64,000 nt of DNA from Actinophytocola sp035995025 (GTDB taxonomy: Bacteria > Actinomycetota > Actinomycetes > Mycobacteriales > Pseudonocardiaceae). A program made the position numbers and the translations under genes. Below are positions 33,944 to 40,914 of the stretch, piece after piece. Positions within the stretch are counted from its first letter, which is position 1. Every line of letters begins with the position of its first letter. The stretch lies in assembly GCA_035995025.1 (NCBI GenBank), contig DASYKY010000080.1:124001-188000 (forward strand). The letters are read 5' to 3'. Below the pieces are notes generated by a model. The model did no database searches, was not told the DNA's origin, and worked only from the letters and a program-made list of their open reading frames with translations.

Positions 33944-35278
33944 CTATCGCCGGTCGAGCGCGGGCCGCTTGGGGTCGAAGCTCCAGCCGGGCACGAGGTG
34001 GCGCATGGCCACGGCGTCGTCGCGGGCGCCGAGCCCGGCGGTTTCGTGCAGCTCATGCGCCGCCGCGACGCGGTCCTCGTCGAGCGTGACACCCAGCCCG
34101 CCGCCGGCAGGCACGGTCAGGTGGCCGTCGCGCAGTTCGACCGGTGCGGTGGTGAGACGCTGGCCGTCCTGCCAGATCCAGTGCGTGTCGATGGCCGTGA
34201 TCTCCCCCGGCGCGGCCGCGGCCACGTGCGTGAACATCGCGAGCGACACGTCGAAGTGGTTGTTGGAGTGCGAGCCCCAGGTCAGCCCCCACTCCTGGCA
34301 CAGCTGCGCCACCCGCACCGAACCGCGCGGCGTCCAGAAGTGCGGGTCCGCGAGCGGAATGTCCACAGCGGACTGACGGACGGCGTGGGCGAGCGAGCGC
34401 CAGTCGGTGGCCACCATGTTCGTCGCGGTGCGCAGGCCCGTGGCGCGGCGGAACTCGGCGAGCACCTCGCGGCCGGAGTAGTCGCCCTCCGCGCCGCACG
34501 GGTCCTCGGCGTAGGCCAGCACGTCGCGCAGCGCCCGGCCCCGGCGCACGGCGTCGGTGAGCGGCCAGCCGCCGTTGGGGTCGAGCGTCAGCCGCGCGTC
34601 CGGGAAGCGGTCGGCGAGCGCTTCCATCACGGCGACCTCCTCGTCACCGGGCAGCACGCCGCCCTTCAGCTTGAGGTCGGCGAACCCATAGCGCGCGCGG
34701 GCTGCCTCGGCCTGCGCCACGATCCCGGCCGCGTCGAGCGCGGGCGCGTTCCGCAGCCTGCGCCACGGGTCGTCCGATGTGGACTCGTCGCGGTAGTCCA
34801 GGCCCGTCCGCGCCGCGTCGCCGACGAAGAACAGGTAGCCAAGCACCGGCACCCGGTCTCGCTGGCGGCCGTCGCCGAGCAGCGCGGCCACCGGCTGGTC
34901 GAGCAGCCGGCCGAGCAGGTCCAGCAGCGCCGACTCGATTGCGGCCCGGACGTGCACGGTCACCCGCAGGTCGAACGTCTGCCGGCCGCGCCCGGCCGCG
35001 TCCCGCCCGGCGAACCGGCCGGTCACCGCGGCCAGCACGGCGTTGTGCCCGCCGACCGGCGTGCCGACGACGAGGTCGCGGGCCTCGGTCAGGGTCGTGG
35101 TGATCGCCGGGCCGCCGGGCACCTCGCCGACGCCGGTGCGGCCGTCGGAGTCGGTGAGGATCAGCAGGTTCCGGGTGAAGTACGGGCCGTGCGCGCCGCT
35201 GAGGTTGAGCAGCATGCTGTCCCGCCCGGCGACCGGGACCACCCGGTAGCCGGTCACGACGGGCGCACGCGGTGTCAA
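33944..35278 (-). CDS. gudD: Glucarate dehydratase
   Basis: An enolase-superfamily enzyme dehydrating D-glucarate to 5-keto-4-deoxyglucarate. It is about 444 residues, the family length. The N-terminal capping domain contains LLNLSGAHGPYFTRNLLILTD. The barrel carries the KxK motif DLKLKGG, metal ligands in LTLDPNGGW and AYAEDPCG, TNMVATDW, and the catalytic His in WGSHSNNHFD. The TTG at 35278 was preferred because GGAG lies seven bases upstream. It follows kdgD by 22 bases on the same strand. Confidence 0.93.
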   Translation of the reverse strand: MTPRAPVVTGYRVVPVAGRDSMLLNLSGAHGPYFTRNLLILTDSDGRTGVGEVPGGPAITTTLTEARDLVVGTPVGGHNAVLAAVTGRFAGRDAAGRGRQTFDLRVTVHVRAAIESALLDLLGRLLDQPVAALLGDGRQRDRVPVLGYLFFVGDAARTGLDYRDESTSDDPWRRLRNAPALDAAGIVAQAEAARARYGFADLKLKGGVLPGDEEVAVMEALADRFPDARLTLDPNGGWPLTDAVRRGRALRDVLAYAEDPCGAEGDYSGREVLAEFRRATGLRTATNMVATDWRSLAHAVRQSAVDIPLADPHFWTPRGSVRVAQLCQEWGLTWGSHSNNHFDVSLAMFTHVAAAAPGEITAIDTHWIWQDGQRLTTAPVELRDGHLTVPAGGGLGVTLDEDRVAAAHELHETAGLGARDDAVAMRHLVPGWSFDPKRPALDRR

Positions 35279-35279
35279 C

Positions 35280-35305
35280 GGTTCGCTCCGCAAGCTCCGC
35301 TCACG
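35280..35305 (-). repeat. Shared 27-bp junction repeat, copy 1
   Basis: GGTTCGCTCCGCAAGCTCCG followed by CTCACG. It recurs with one mismatch at 62011-62036, and both copies have a C just before. Here it spans the kdgD stop and supplies the ribosome site of gudD. Confidence 0.6.
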
Positions 35306-36212
35306 CCAGCTTCACCTTGTCCACCAACGCCTTCAGCTCGCCGAGCTCGGTGTCGGTGAGGTCGGTGAGCGGCGGGCGGACCGGTCCGGCGGGGCGGCCG
35401 ACCGCGGTCAGCGCGGCCTTCACCATCGATACCGCGTAGCCGGCCCGCCGGTCGCGGATCTCCAGGTAGGGCAGCACGAACTCGTCGAGCCTGCGATACA
35501 CGGCCGGCGCGTCGCGCTCGCGCACGGCGGCGTAGAAGTCGAGCGCGAAGCGGGGCGCGAAGTTGAGGATCGCCGACGAGTACGTCGTCACGCCCATCTC
35601 CAGGTACGGCAGGGCGTAGGTCTCCGCGGTCGGCAGCCCGCCGATCGACAGCAGCCGGTCGCCGAGTCGCGTGTGGACTCTCGTCATGAGGTCGACGTTG
35701 CCGATGCCGTCCTTGAAGCCGATGAGGTTCGGGCAGTCGTCGGCCAGCCGCTGCACGGCGTCGAAGCCGAACGCGGCGTTGGCGCGGTGGTAGACGATCA
35801 CGCCGAGGTCCGTCGCGGCGCACACCGCGCGGACGTGCGCGACGAGGCCCTCCTGCGGCAGCGTGGTCAGGTACGGCGGCAGGAGGAACACGCCGGCGGC
35901 GCCGGCCTGTTCGGCGTCGCGGGCCATGGCCCTGGCCTGCGCGGTGCCGTACCCGGCGGGCGCGACCACCGGCCGGGCCGACTCGGCGACGGCCGCGCGG
36001 ACCACCCGCTTGACCTCGGCCGGGGTGAGCGCGGGGAACTCGCCCGTGCCGCCCGCGGCGAACACCCCGGCGACCGGGAAGGACGACTGCCAGGCCACGT
36101 GCTCGCGGTAGGGCTCCTCGTCGAACTCGAAGTCCTCGCGGGCGTGGGTGACGGGAAAACACAGCAGGCCGGTCCCGAGCTCGGCGCGCAGGGTCTGCGG
36201 GTCGTAGGTCAT
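35301..36212 (-). CDS. kdgD: 5-dehydro-4-deoxyglucarate dehydratase
   Basis: A DapA-superfamily class I aldolase-type enzyme converting 5-keto-4-deoxyglucarate to 2,5-dioxopentanoate (alpha-ketoglutarate semialdehyde) with loss of CO2 and water. It is 303 residues. Features: FAAGGTGEFPALT, VIVYHRANAAF with the conserved tyrosine, and LIGFKDGIGN with the Schiff-base lysine. ATG at 36212 preceded by GGAG. With gudD directly downstream it forms the two-step glucarate catabolic core. Confidence 0.93.
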   Translation of the reverse strand: MTYDPQTLRAELGTGLLCFPVTHAREDFEFDEEPYREHVAWQSSFPVAGVFAAGGTGEFPALTPAEVKRVVRAAVAESARPVVAPAGYGTAQARAMARDAEQAGAAGVFLLPPYLTTLPQEGLVAHVRAVCAATDLGVIVYHRANAAFGFDAVQRLADDCPNLIGFKDGIGNVDLMTRVHTRLGDRLLSIGGLPTAETYALPYLEMGVTTYSSAILNFAPRFALDFYAAVRERDAPAVYRRLDEFVLPYLEIRDRRAGYAVSMVKAALTAVGRPAGPVRPPLTDLTDTELGELKALVDKVKLA

Positions 36213-36276
36213 GCGCGCTCCGTGGGTTGGGTCGGCACCCCGCAAGCCTAGGCCGGACGGCGTGCCACCATCGGGT

Positions 36277-36993
36277 GTGAGCACGCTGGGGTTCTTCGTG
36301 GTGTGCGCGGGGGTCACGCTCGGCGCGATGCTGCAGGTGTCGATCGGGTTCGGGCTGGGGATGATCGCCGCGCCGGTGCTGGCGATCGTCGACGCGTCGC
36401 TGGTGCCGGCGGTCAACCTGGTGCTGGCGTGTTGCGTGACCGCGGCGGTGCTCGTGCAGGACGGCGCGTCGCTGGACGTGCGCGGCGCCGGCTGGGCGCT
36501 GGCGGGCCGGGTGCCGGGCGTCGTGGCGGGCACCCTGCTGGTCACACTGCTGCCCGGCCGGGTGCTCGCGCTGCTGGTGGTGGCGGCCGTGTTCGCCGGG
36601 GTCGCGGTCACGGTGTACGGCTTCCGGCCGCGGCCGACCCGGCCCGCGGTGGTGGTCGCCGGGGCGATGTCGGGCCTGATGGGCACGGCGACGTCGATCG
36701 GCGGCGCCCCGATGGCGATGGTGTGGGCGCACTTCGCGGGCCCGCGGCTGCGCAGCACGATGGGGGCGTTCTTCCTGGTGGGGTCCGCGATGAGCCTGGC
36801 CGCGCTGGCGCTGGCGGGCTCGGTCCGGGTCGACGACCTGTGGTACTCGCTGCTGCTGGTCCCGGCGGCGGCGCTCGGGTTCCTGCTCGCCCGCCCGGTG
36901 GGGCGCCGGCTGGACGTACGGCGTACCCGGATCGCGGCGATGGCACTGTCGGTCACCGGCGCGGCGGTGCTGGCGGTGCGGCAGCTCGCCTGA
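36277..36993 (+). CDS. TauE/SafE-family membrane permease
   Basis: A 238-residue integral membrane protein with about eight hydrophobic segments. The repeated family motifs are VSIGFGLGMIAAPVLAIVD near the N terminus and GLMGTATSIGGAPMAMVWAH in the middle. TauE/SafE proteins move sulfite, sulfonates or organic acids. It is divergent from kdgD with a 64-base gap, so it may transport an intermediate or a related anion; that link is positional only. GTG at 36277 chosen from the onset of the first TM segment. Confidence 0.87.
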   Translation: MSTLGFFVVCAGVTLGAMLQVSIGFGLGMIAAPVLAIVDASLVPAVNLVLACCVTAAVLVQDGASLDVRGAGWALAGRVPGVVAGTLLVTLLPGRVLALLVVAAVFAGVAVTVYGFRPRPTRPAVVVAGAMSGLMGTATSIGGAPMAMVWAHFAGPRLRSTMGAFFLVGSAMSLAALALAGSVRVDDLWYSLLLVPAAALGFLLARPVGRRLDVRRTRIAAMALSVTGAAVLAVRQLA

Positions 36994-37019
36994 TTACCTG
37001 CTGTCCGTCTGCTGTCCGT

Positions 37020-37481
37020 TCACCTTCCGGGCCGTTGCCGGTCCAGCCCGTCGAGCACCTCCCGAAGCTCAGGGGGCTGCAGCGGATCGTCCAGTTCGCC
37101 GAGCTCCGCGACCGGCACCCACCGGTACTCGACGAGGTTGCGCCGCTCGTCGTCGAGCAGCCCGTCGCGCACCGGCTCGGGCCCGTCGCCGTCGAAGCGG
37201 GCCAGGAAGAAGTACTCGGGCCCGACAAAGCGAACACCCAACCAGATCACGTCCCGCTCGATGGTCATCCCGGGTGGCGCAACGGCCGCGGGGTCGAACC
37301 CGGTCTCCTCGCCCAGCTCCCGCCTGGCGGCTTCCAGCGGCGTCTCACCGGTCTCGATGCCGCCCCCGGGCGGCTCCCAGAGGTAGTGGCCGTCAGTGGG
37401 ATCGCGCCAGTGGAGCAGCAGCACCCGGCGCGCCGCGTCGACACAAAGAACCCGGGCCGCGGGCCGATTACGTATCTCCAC
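37020..37481 (-). CDS. NUDIX hydrolase
   Basis: A 153-residue pyrophosphatase of nucleotide-like substrates. The Nudix box is GGGIETGETPLEAARRELGE followed by ETGF, complete with the catalytic REL.EE core. The N terminus (RVLCVDAARRVLLLHWRDP) fits MutT-like members. GTG start at 37481, ten bases after the end of the upstream zinc-ribbon frame and on the same strand. It therefore looks like the third gene of an operon with an OGG-fold protein. A role in clearing oxidised nucleotides is attractive but inferred. Confidence 0.88.
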   Translation of the reverse strand: MEIRNRPAARVLCVDAARRVLLLHWRDPTDGHYLWEPPGGGIETGETPLEAARRELGEETGFDPAAVAPPGMTIERDVIWLGVRFVGPEYFFLARFDGDGPEPVRDGLLDDERRNLVEYRWVPVAELGELDDPLQPPELREVLDGLDRQRPGR

Positions 37482-37491
37482 GATCTCGACG

Positions 37492-38050
37492 TTAGCCCGG
37501 GTGCGACAGACCCTGCCGATCGTCGTCGGTCCACTCCGGACTTCTGCCCAGCCGCGCGCAGTAGTCCACCCAGGTAAGGCTGCCGTCGGGCACGGGTTCG
37601 CGCGCCCAGTAGGTGACGCGCTCGTTGTGGCTCCACGCACCGGTGGCCGGGCCGTACCGGCTGACCAGTTTCTCCGTCCCGCTCCAGCCGCCCGAGCGCC
37701 ACGGCGAACCGAACACTGGACGCGGTAGCGGGTCGTGCGCCGAACATCGAATGCCCGCGGTCCGCGACATGCGCGGCGAAGAGCTCCGGATAGCGTGTCC
37801 GCAACCGGTGCTCGATGACGCCGAACTCGGCGAACGGTTCGCCGTCGACGACGCATCGGCTCAGCGGATCGAGCAGTTCGTCGGTCACCCCGTGCGGGGC
37901 TTCGTCGGCGAACGTCACCTCGAGGCTGGCCAGCCAGACGTGCTCGGGGTGCGCGGACGTGTTGTCGCACCTGTACTGCAGCATCTTGTCAGGCAGCCGG
38001 AAGTAGGTGACATCGTCCGCGGTGAAGCACTTCGGGCAGGTGACGATCAC
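37492..38050 (-). pseudogene. Zinc-ribbon protein, interrupted by a one-base frameshift
   Basis: Frame 1 runs from a GTG at 38050 (ribosome site AGGGAG): TCPKCFTADDVTYFRL with CxxC, YRCDN and more, to GRLERDG at 37673. The sense then continues in another frame as KLVSRYGPATGAWSHNERVT to a TAA at 37492. Removing one base at 37672 joins them into a 185-residue protein. After the shift, frame 1 runs on as a shadow over the NUDIX gene. So it is either a pseudogene or a sequencing error. The GTG overlaps the stop of the OGG-fold gene (GTGA). The C-terminal part may be a winged helix. Confidence 0.7.
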
Positions 38051-38700
38051 CGGCTTCTCCCTCTGAACAGCGTGCGTTCCAGTTCGTCCGGGGCGCAGTG
38101 GTGGTCCGTGGCCCAGCGGTCGAGCAGGTCGCAGTAGCGGCGGTACGTGTCCGCCGGCCACGGGCCCGTCCGGTCCATCGAGTCCCAGCCGCACTCGTCG
38201 CGTAAGGACGTTGCCACGCGGCGATCGAGGATGAGGCTCGGGTGCTCCGGGCGGCCGCCGCCCGCGAAGTACAGGAACTTCGTGAAGAACGACGGGCCCA
38301 GGTACTCGATGGCGTTCGTCCGGCCGGGACGCAGGATCGCGAAAGCCCCCTCGGTGTCCTGGCTCGACCGTTCGGCCGCGGCCGTGAGCAAACCGCCGCA
38401 CCTGTCGACGTCCTCCGCGATGACGACCAGGCGGCGCACGTTCTGGCGCAGGTACCGGCCCGCCCCCCAGGCCAGCGCGTACCACAGCAACGTGAACACG
38501 TCGCCGGACCGCGACCACACGTCGGCGCGCGTCAGCGACTCCGCCGACGGCGCCTCGCCGGGCAGGCCGCGCGAGAGGATCTCGTGGCGCCACCACCCGG
38601 TGCGAATCCCGATCCGCTGCGCCGATACCGCGTCCTCGCGAGGTTCGCGTGGAGCGGCCCACGACGGGAGTTCGAGCGTGCTGAGGTCGGTGCGTGCCAT
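38047..38700 (-). CDS. OGG-fold (8-oxoguanine glycosylase-like) protein
   Basis: A 217-residue protein. The segment EYLGPSFFTKFLYFAGG resembles the helix-hairpin-helix of Ogg1-type DNA glycosylases, with Lys141 as candidate nucleophile. Asp159 (LILDRRVA), 18 residues later, matches the Lys/Asp spacing of Ogg1. The N-terminal domain (about 1-110) is unlike Ogg1. It should recognise damaged or modified DNA bases. It is the first gene of a tight operon with a zinc-ribbon protein and a NUDIX hydrolase. ATG at 38700; ribosome site weak. The family assignment rests on motif pattern and memory, not on a search. Confidence 0.6.
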   Translation of the reverse strand: MARTDLSTLELPSWAAPREPREDAVSAQRIGIRTGWWRHEILSRGLPGEAPSAESLTRADVWSRSGDVFTLLWYALAWGAGRYLRQNVRRLVVIAEDVDRCGGLLTAAAERSSQDTEGAFAILRPGRTNAIEYLGPSFFTKFLYFAGGGRPEHPSLILDRRVATSLRDECGWDSMDRTGPWPADTYRRYCDLLDRWATDHHCAPDELERTLFRGRSR

Positions 38701-38849
38701 ATGCCGTGAATCGGTCTGGGCAATCCGGTGTTACTACTCAAGGTGGGCCTTAGGTCACCTGTTCGTGGCCGCCTTGGACCCATCTGGCCAATTGTCTCGG
38801 GAATGTTGGTGCGGCAAAACTCTGTCACGGCCGAGAGAAAGGACACGGC

Positions 38850-39398
38850 GTGGCGAGCGAGTTGCAGCGGCGGAAGGTACAGGGCGTCTTCCGCGCCATG
38901 GATGCCAATGGGGACGGGTTTCTCGAGGAAGCGGATTTCGCCGCGCTCACCGCGCGGTGGGTCGAAATCCGGGGCGGCGAGAAAGGATCCGCGGAGCACG
39001 ACCGATTGCGGGAAATCATGATGGGCTGGTGGAAAACCCTTCTCGCCGCCGCCGGGGACGTGCCCGACGGGAAAATCACCCTCGACGACGTGCTCACCGT
39101 CGTCGTGCGGTTGCGGCACATGGAGGACACCGTCGCGACCACCGCGGCGGCCATGTTCGAGGCCGTCGACGAGGACGGGGACGGACGGATCTCCCGCGCC
39201 GAGTATCGGCGCCTCATCGAGGCCTGGAACGGCCGGGAGACCCGCACCGACGACATCTTTCCCCGCCTCGACCTCGACGGCGACGGCTACCTCTCCCGCG
39301 AGGAGTTCACCGCGCTGTGGACCGAGTTCTGGGCCGGCGACGACGACGGCGCACCCGGCACCTGGGTCTTCGGACGGTTCGAGCTGCCCGTGGGCTAA
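38850..39398 (+). CDS. Calerythrin-like EF-hand calcium-binding protein
   Basis: A 182-residue cytosolic sarcoplasmic-type calcium-binding protein. Four EF-hand loops are visible: DANGDGFLEEAD, a degenerate second loop in GDVPDGKITLDD, DEDGDGRISRAE and DLDGDGYLSREE. Three canonical loops plus a weak second one is the pattern of calerythrin from Saccharopolyspora erythraea. GTG at 38850 with AGAAAGGA upstream. It probably buffers Ca2+; targets unknown. Its TAA overlaps the TAG of the opposite gene (CTAA at 39395-39398). Confidence 0.9.
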   Translation: MASELQRRKVQGVFRAMDANGDGFLEEADFAALTARWVEIRGGEKGSAEHDRLREIMMGWWKTLLAAAGDVPDGKITLDDVLTVVVRLRHMEDTVATTAAAMFEAVDEDGDGRISRAEYRRLIEAWNGRETRTDDIFPRLDLDGDGYLSREEFTALWTEFWAGDDDGAPGTWVFGRFELPVG

Positions 39399-39976
39399 CG
39401 CAGCACCTGGTAGCGCAGGTGCGTGACCTGCCGGCCCTCGATCACCTCCGGGTCCGACAGCCGCACCGGCGCCTTCGCCAGGTTCGCGAAGAACGGGATG
39501 CCCTCCCCCATCAGCACCGGCACCAGGCTCACCTCGATCTCGTCGAGGAGTCCCGCGTCGAGGCACTGCTGCACGATCGTCGTGCTGGCGGCGCCTACGT
39601 TCTTGTCGCCGGCGACCAGCTTCGCCTGCTCGATCGCGCGGGGCACGCCGTCGGTGACGAACGTGACCGGGTGCGGCCAGTCCTCGACCGGGCGGTGCGT
39701 CACGACGAACAGCGGCGCGCCCGTCGGATGGTTGCCGCCCCATCCCCGGGTGTGGTCGAAAAGCCTGCGCCCGCACACCAGCGCGCCGGCCTCGTTGAGC
39801 GCGTTGCGCAGCCAGTCTGCGCTGGCCTCGGTGACGTGGAACGTCCACCGCGGGTCGTGGCTCGGCACGGTCACGTCACCGTTGTCGTACCAGCCGAACA
39901 GGTCCTCGACACCGTCGTCGGGATCGGCGATGAAGCCGTCGAGGGACATCGTCATGTGGGCGACGACCTTGCTCAT
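39395..39976 (-). CDS. Dihydrofolate reductase-like (RibD C-terminal domain) protein
   Basis: A 193-residue stand-alone DHFR/RibD-fold protein, the second in this window. Features: VVAHMTMSLDGFIADPDDG, ALVCGRRLFDHTRGWGG, FVVTHRPVEDWPHPVTFVTDG, VGAASTTIVQQCLDAGLLDE and LVPVLMGEGIPFF. It probably uses NADPH; substrate unknown. Start at the ATG 39976; an in-frame upstream ATG adds a tail unlike the family. It is convergent with calerythrin. Confidence 0.88.
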   Translation of the reverse strand: MSKVVAHMTMSLDGFIADPDDGVEDLFGWYDNGDVTVPSHDPRWTFHVTEASADWLRNALNEAGALVCGRRLFDHTRGWGGNHPTGAPLFVVTHRPVEDWPHPVTFVTDGVPRAIEQAKLVAGDKNVGAASTTIVQQCLDAGLLDEIEVSLVPVLMGEGIPFFANLAKAPVRLSDPEVIEGRQVTHLRYQVLR

Positions 39977-40070
39977 GGTTCTGCTTCTTCGGTCGGTGGC
40001 GAACTCGACCGTGTAACGCACGCCGCGGGCGGAACTCATCGGTCCCTGGCGACCGCGTTAGCGTGGAGGC

Positions 40071-40433
40071 ATGACCAGCAGGGTGTTCTGCCTCGCGATC
40101 GACTGCCGGGACACGGCGGTGCTGACCGACTTCTGGTGCGCGACGCTGGGCTACGAGGTGGTGAGGCGCTGGACGGACTCGCGCGGCACCGAGTACGTGG
40201 AGCTCGGCAGCGGCGACGAGCCGATCGTGCTCCTCCAGCCGGTCCACGAGCCCAAGTCGGGGAAGAACCGCCTGCACCTGGACATCGCCGCGCGGTCGGG
40301 CACGCGGGACTCCGAAGTGGAGCGTCTGGTCGGGCTCGGCGCCACGGTGGTGTCCGCCGAGCCCGACTACCACTGGGTGGTCATGGCCGACCCGGAGGGC
40401 AACGAGTTCTGCGTCCTGCCCCCGCGCCCGTGA
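40071..40433 (+). CDS. VOC-superfamily (glyoxalase-like) protein
   Basis: A 120-residue single-module vicinal oxygen chelate protein: VFCLAIDCRDTAVLTDFWCATLGYEVV, NRLHLDIAA and the closing DPEGNEFCVLPPRP. Members include dioxygenases, glyoxalase-like lyases and resistance proteins; the substrate cannot be named. It may pair with an equal module as a dimer. It lies one base from the stop of the opposite lipoprotein gene. Confidence 0.85.
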   Translation: MTSRVFCLAIDCRDTAVLTDFWCATLGYEVVRRWTDSRGTEYVELGSGDEPIVLLQPVHEPKSGKNRLHLDIAARSGTRDSEVERLVGLGATVVSAEPDYHWVVMADPEGNEFCVLPPRP

Positions 40434-40434
40434 C

Positions 40435-40872
40435 TCATTGCGGCGGCGTGAACGTGAGCCGCGCGCCGTCCGGGCCGTAGCCCTCGACGGTGATCAGGAT
40501 GTCGTTGAGGGTCATGTGGCCGGTGCCGCTCAGGTTGCCGTGCACGTCACCGTAGACCGGATCGGCACCCTCGAAGAGCATGGTCTCCGGCGGGACGAAG
40601 GTGACGACGAAGTCGGTGAAGCCGAACCTGTGCTCGAGCGGGATGTCCACCCGGCCGGGGATCGCGATCGAGCACTCCGCGTCCGCGCAGTCGGCAGGCG
40701 CGTCCGCAAAGGTCCCGGGCGCCGACGGGGACGTGGACGGCGCTGAAGACGACGACGAAGACGACGACGGGTCCGGGGTGGCGGTGGGCTCGGGAGCCGA
40801 GCCGGCGCCGGTACGGGTCACCGTGCAGCCGGTCACGAGCAGGACGACGGCGAGCAGGCCCAGGATGCGCAT
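40435..40872 (-). CDS. Small secreted lipoprotein
   Basis: A 145-residue protein with a type II signal MRILGLLAVVLLVTGC; Cys16 is the lipidation site. A serine/proline linker (eight consecutive Ser encoded by TCG/TCT codons) follows. A compact domain contains a Cys pair (ADCADAEC) and a GRVDIPLEHRFGFTDFVVTF segment. No known family is recognised. Anchored to the outer face of the membrane by inference. Confidence 0.75.
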   Translation of the reverse strand: MRILGLLAVVLLVTGCTVTRTGAGSAPEPTATPDPSSSSSSSSAPSTSPSAPGTFADAPADCADAECSIAIPGRVDIPLEHRFGFTDFVVTFVPPETMLFEGADPVYGDVHGNLSGTGHMTLNDILITVEGYGPDGARLTFTPPQ

Positions 40873-40914
40873 GCGCGTAGTCCTACCAGCGCCGTTCCGG
40901 GACCGCTCCCGGAG

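Noticed and set aside
35301..36956. Extended N terminus for kdgD running over the permease gene
   Set aside because: The DapA-like fold begins at 36212 with GGAG upstream. The extension is antisense to TauE/SafE.
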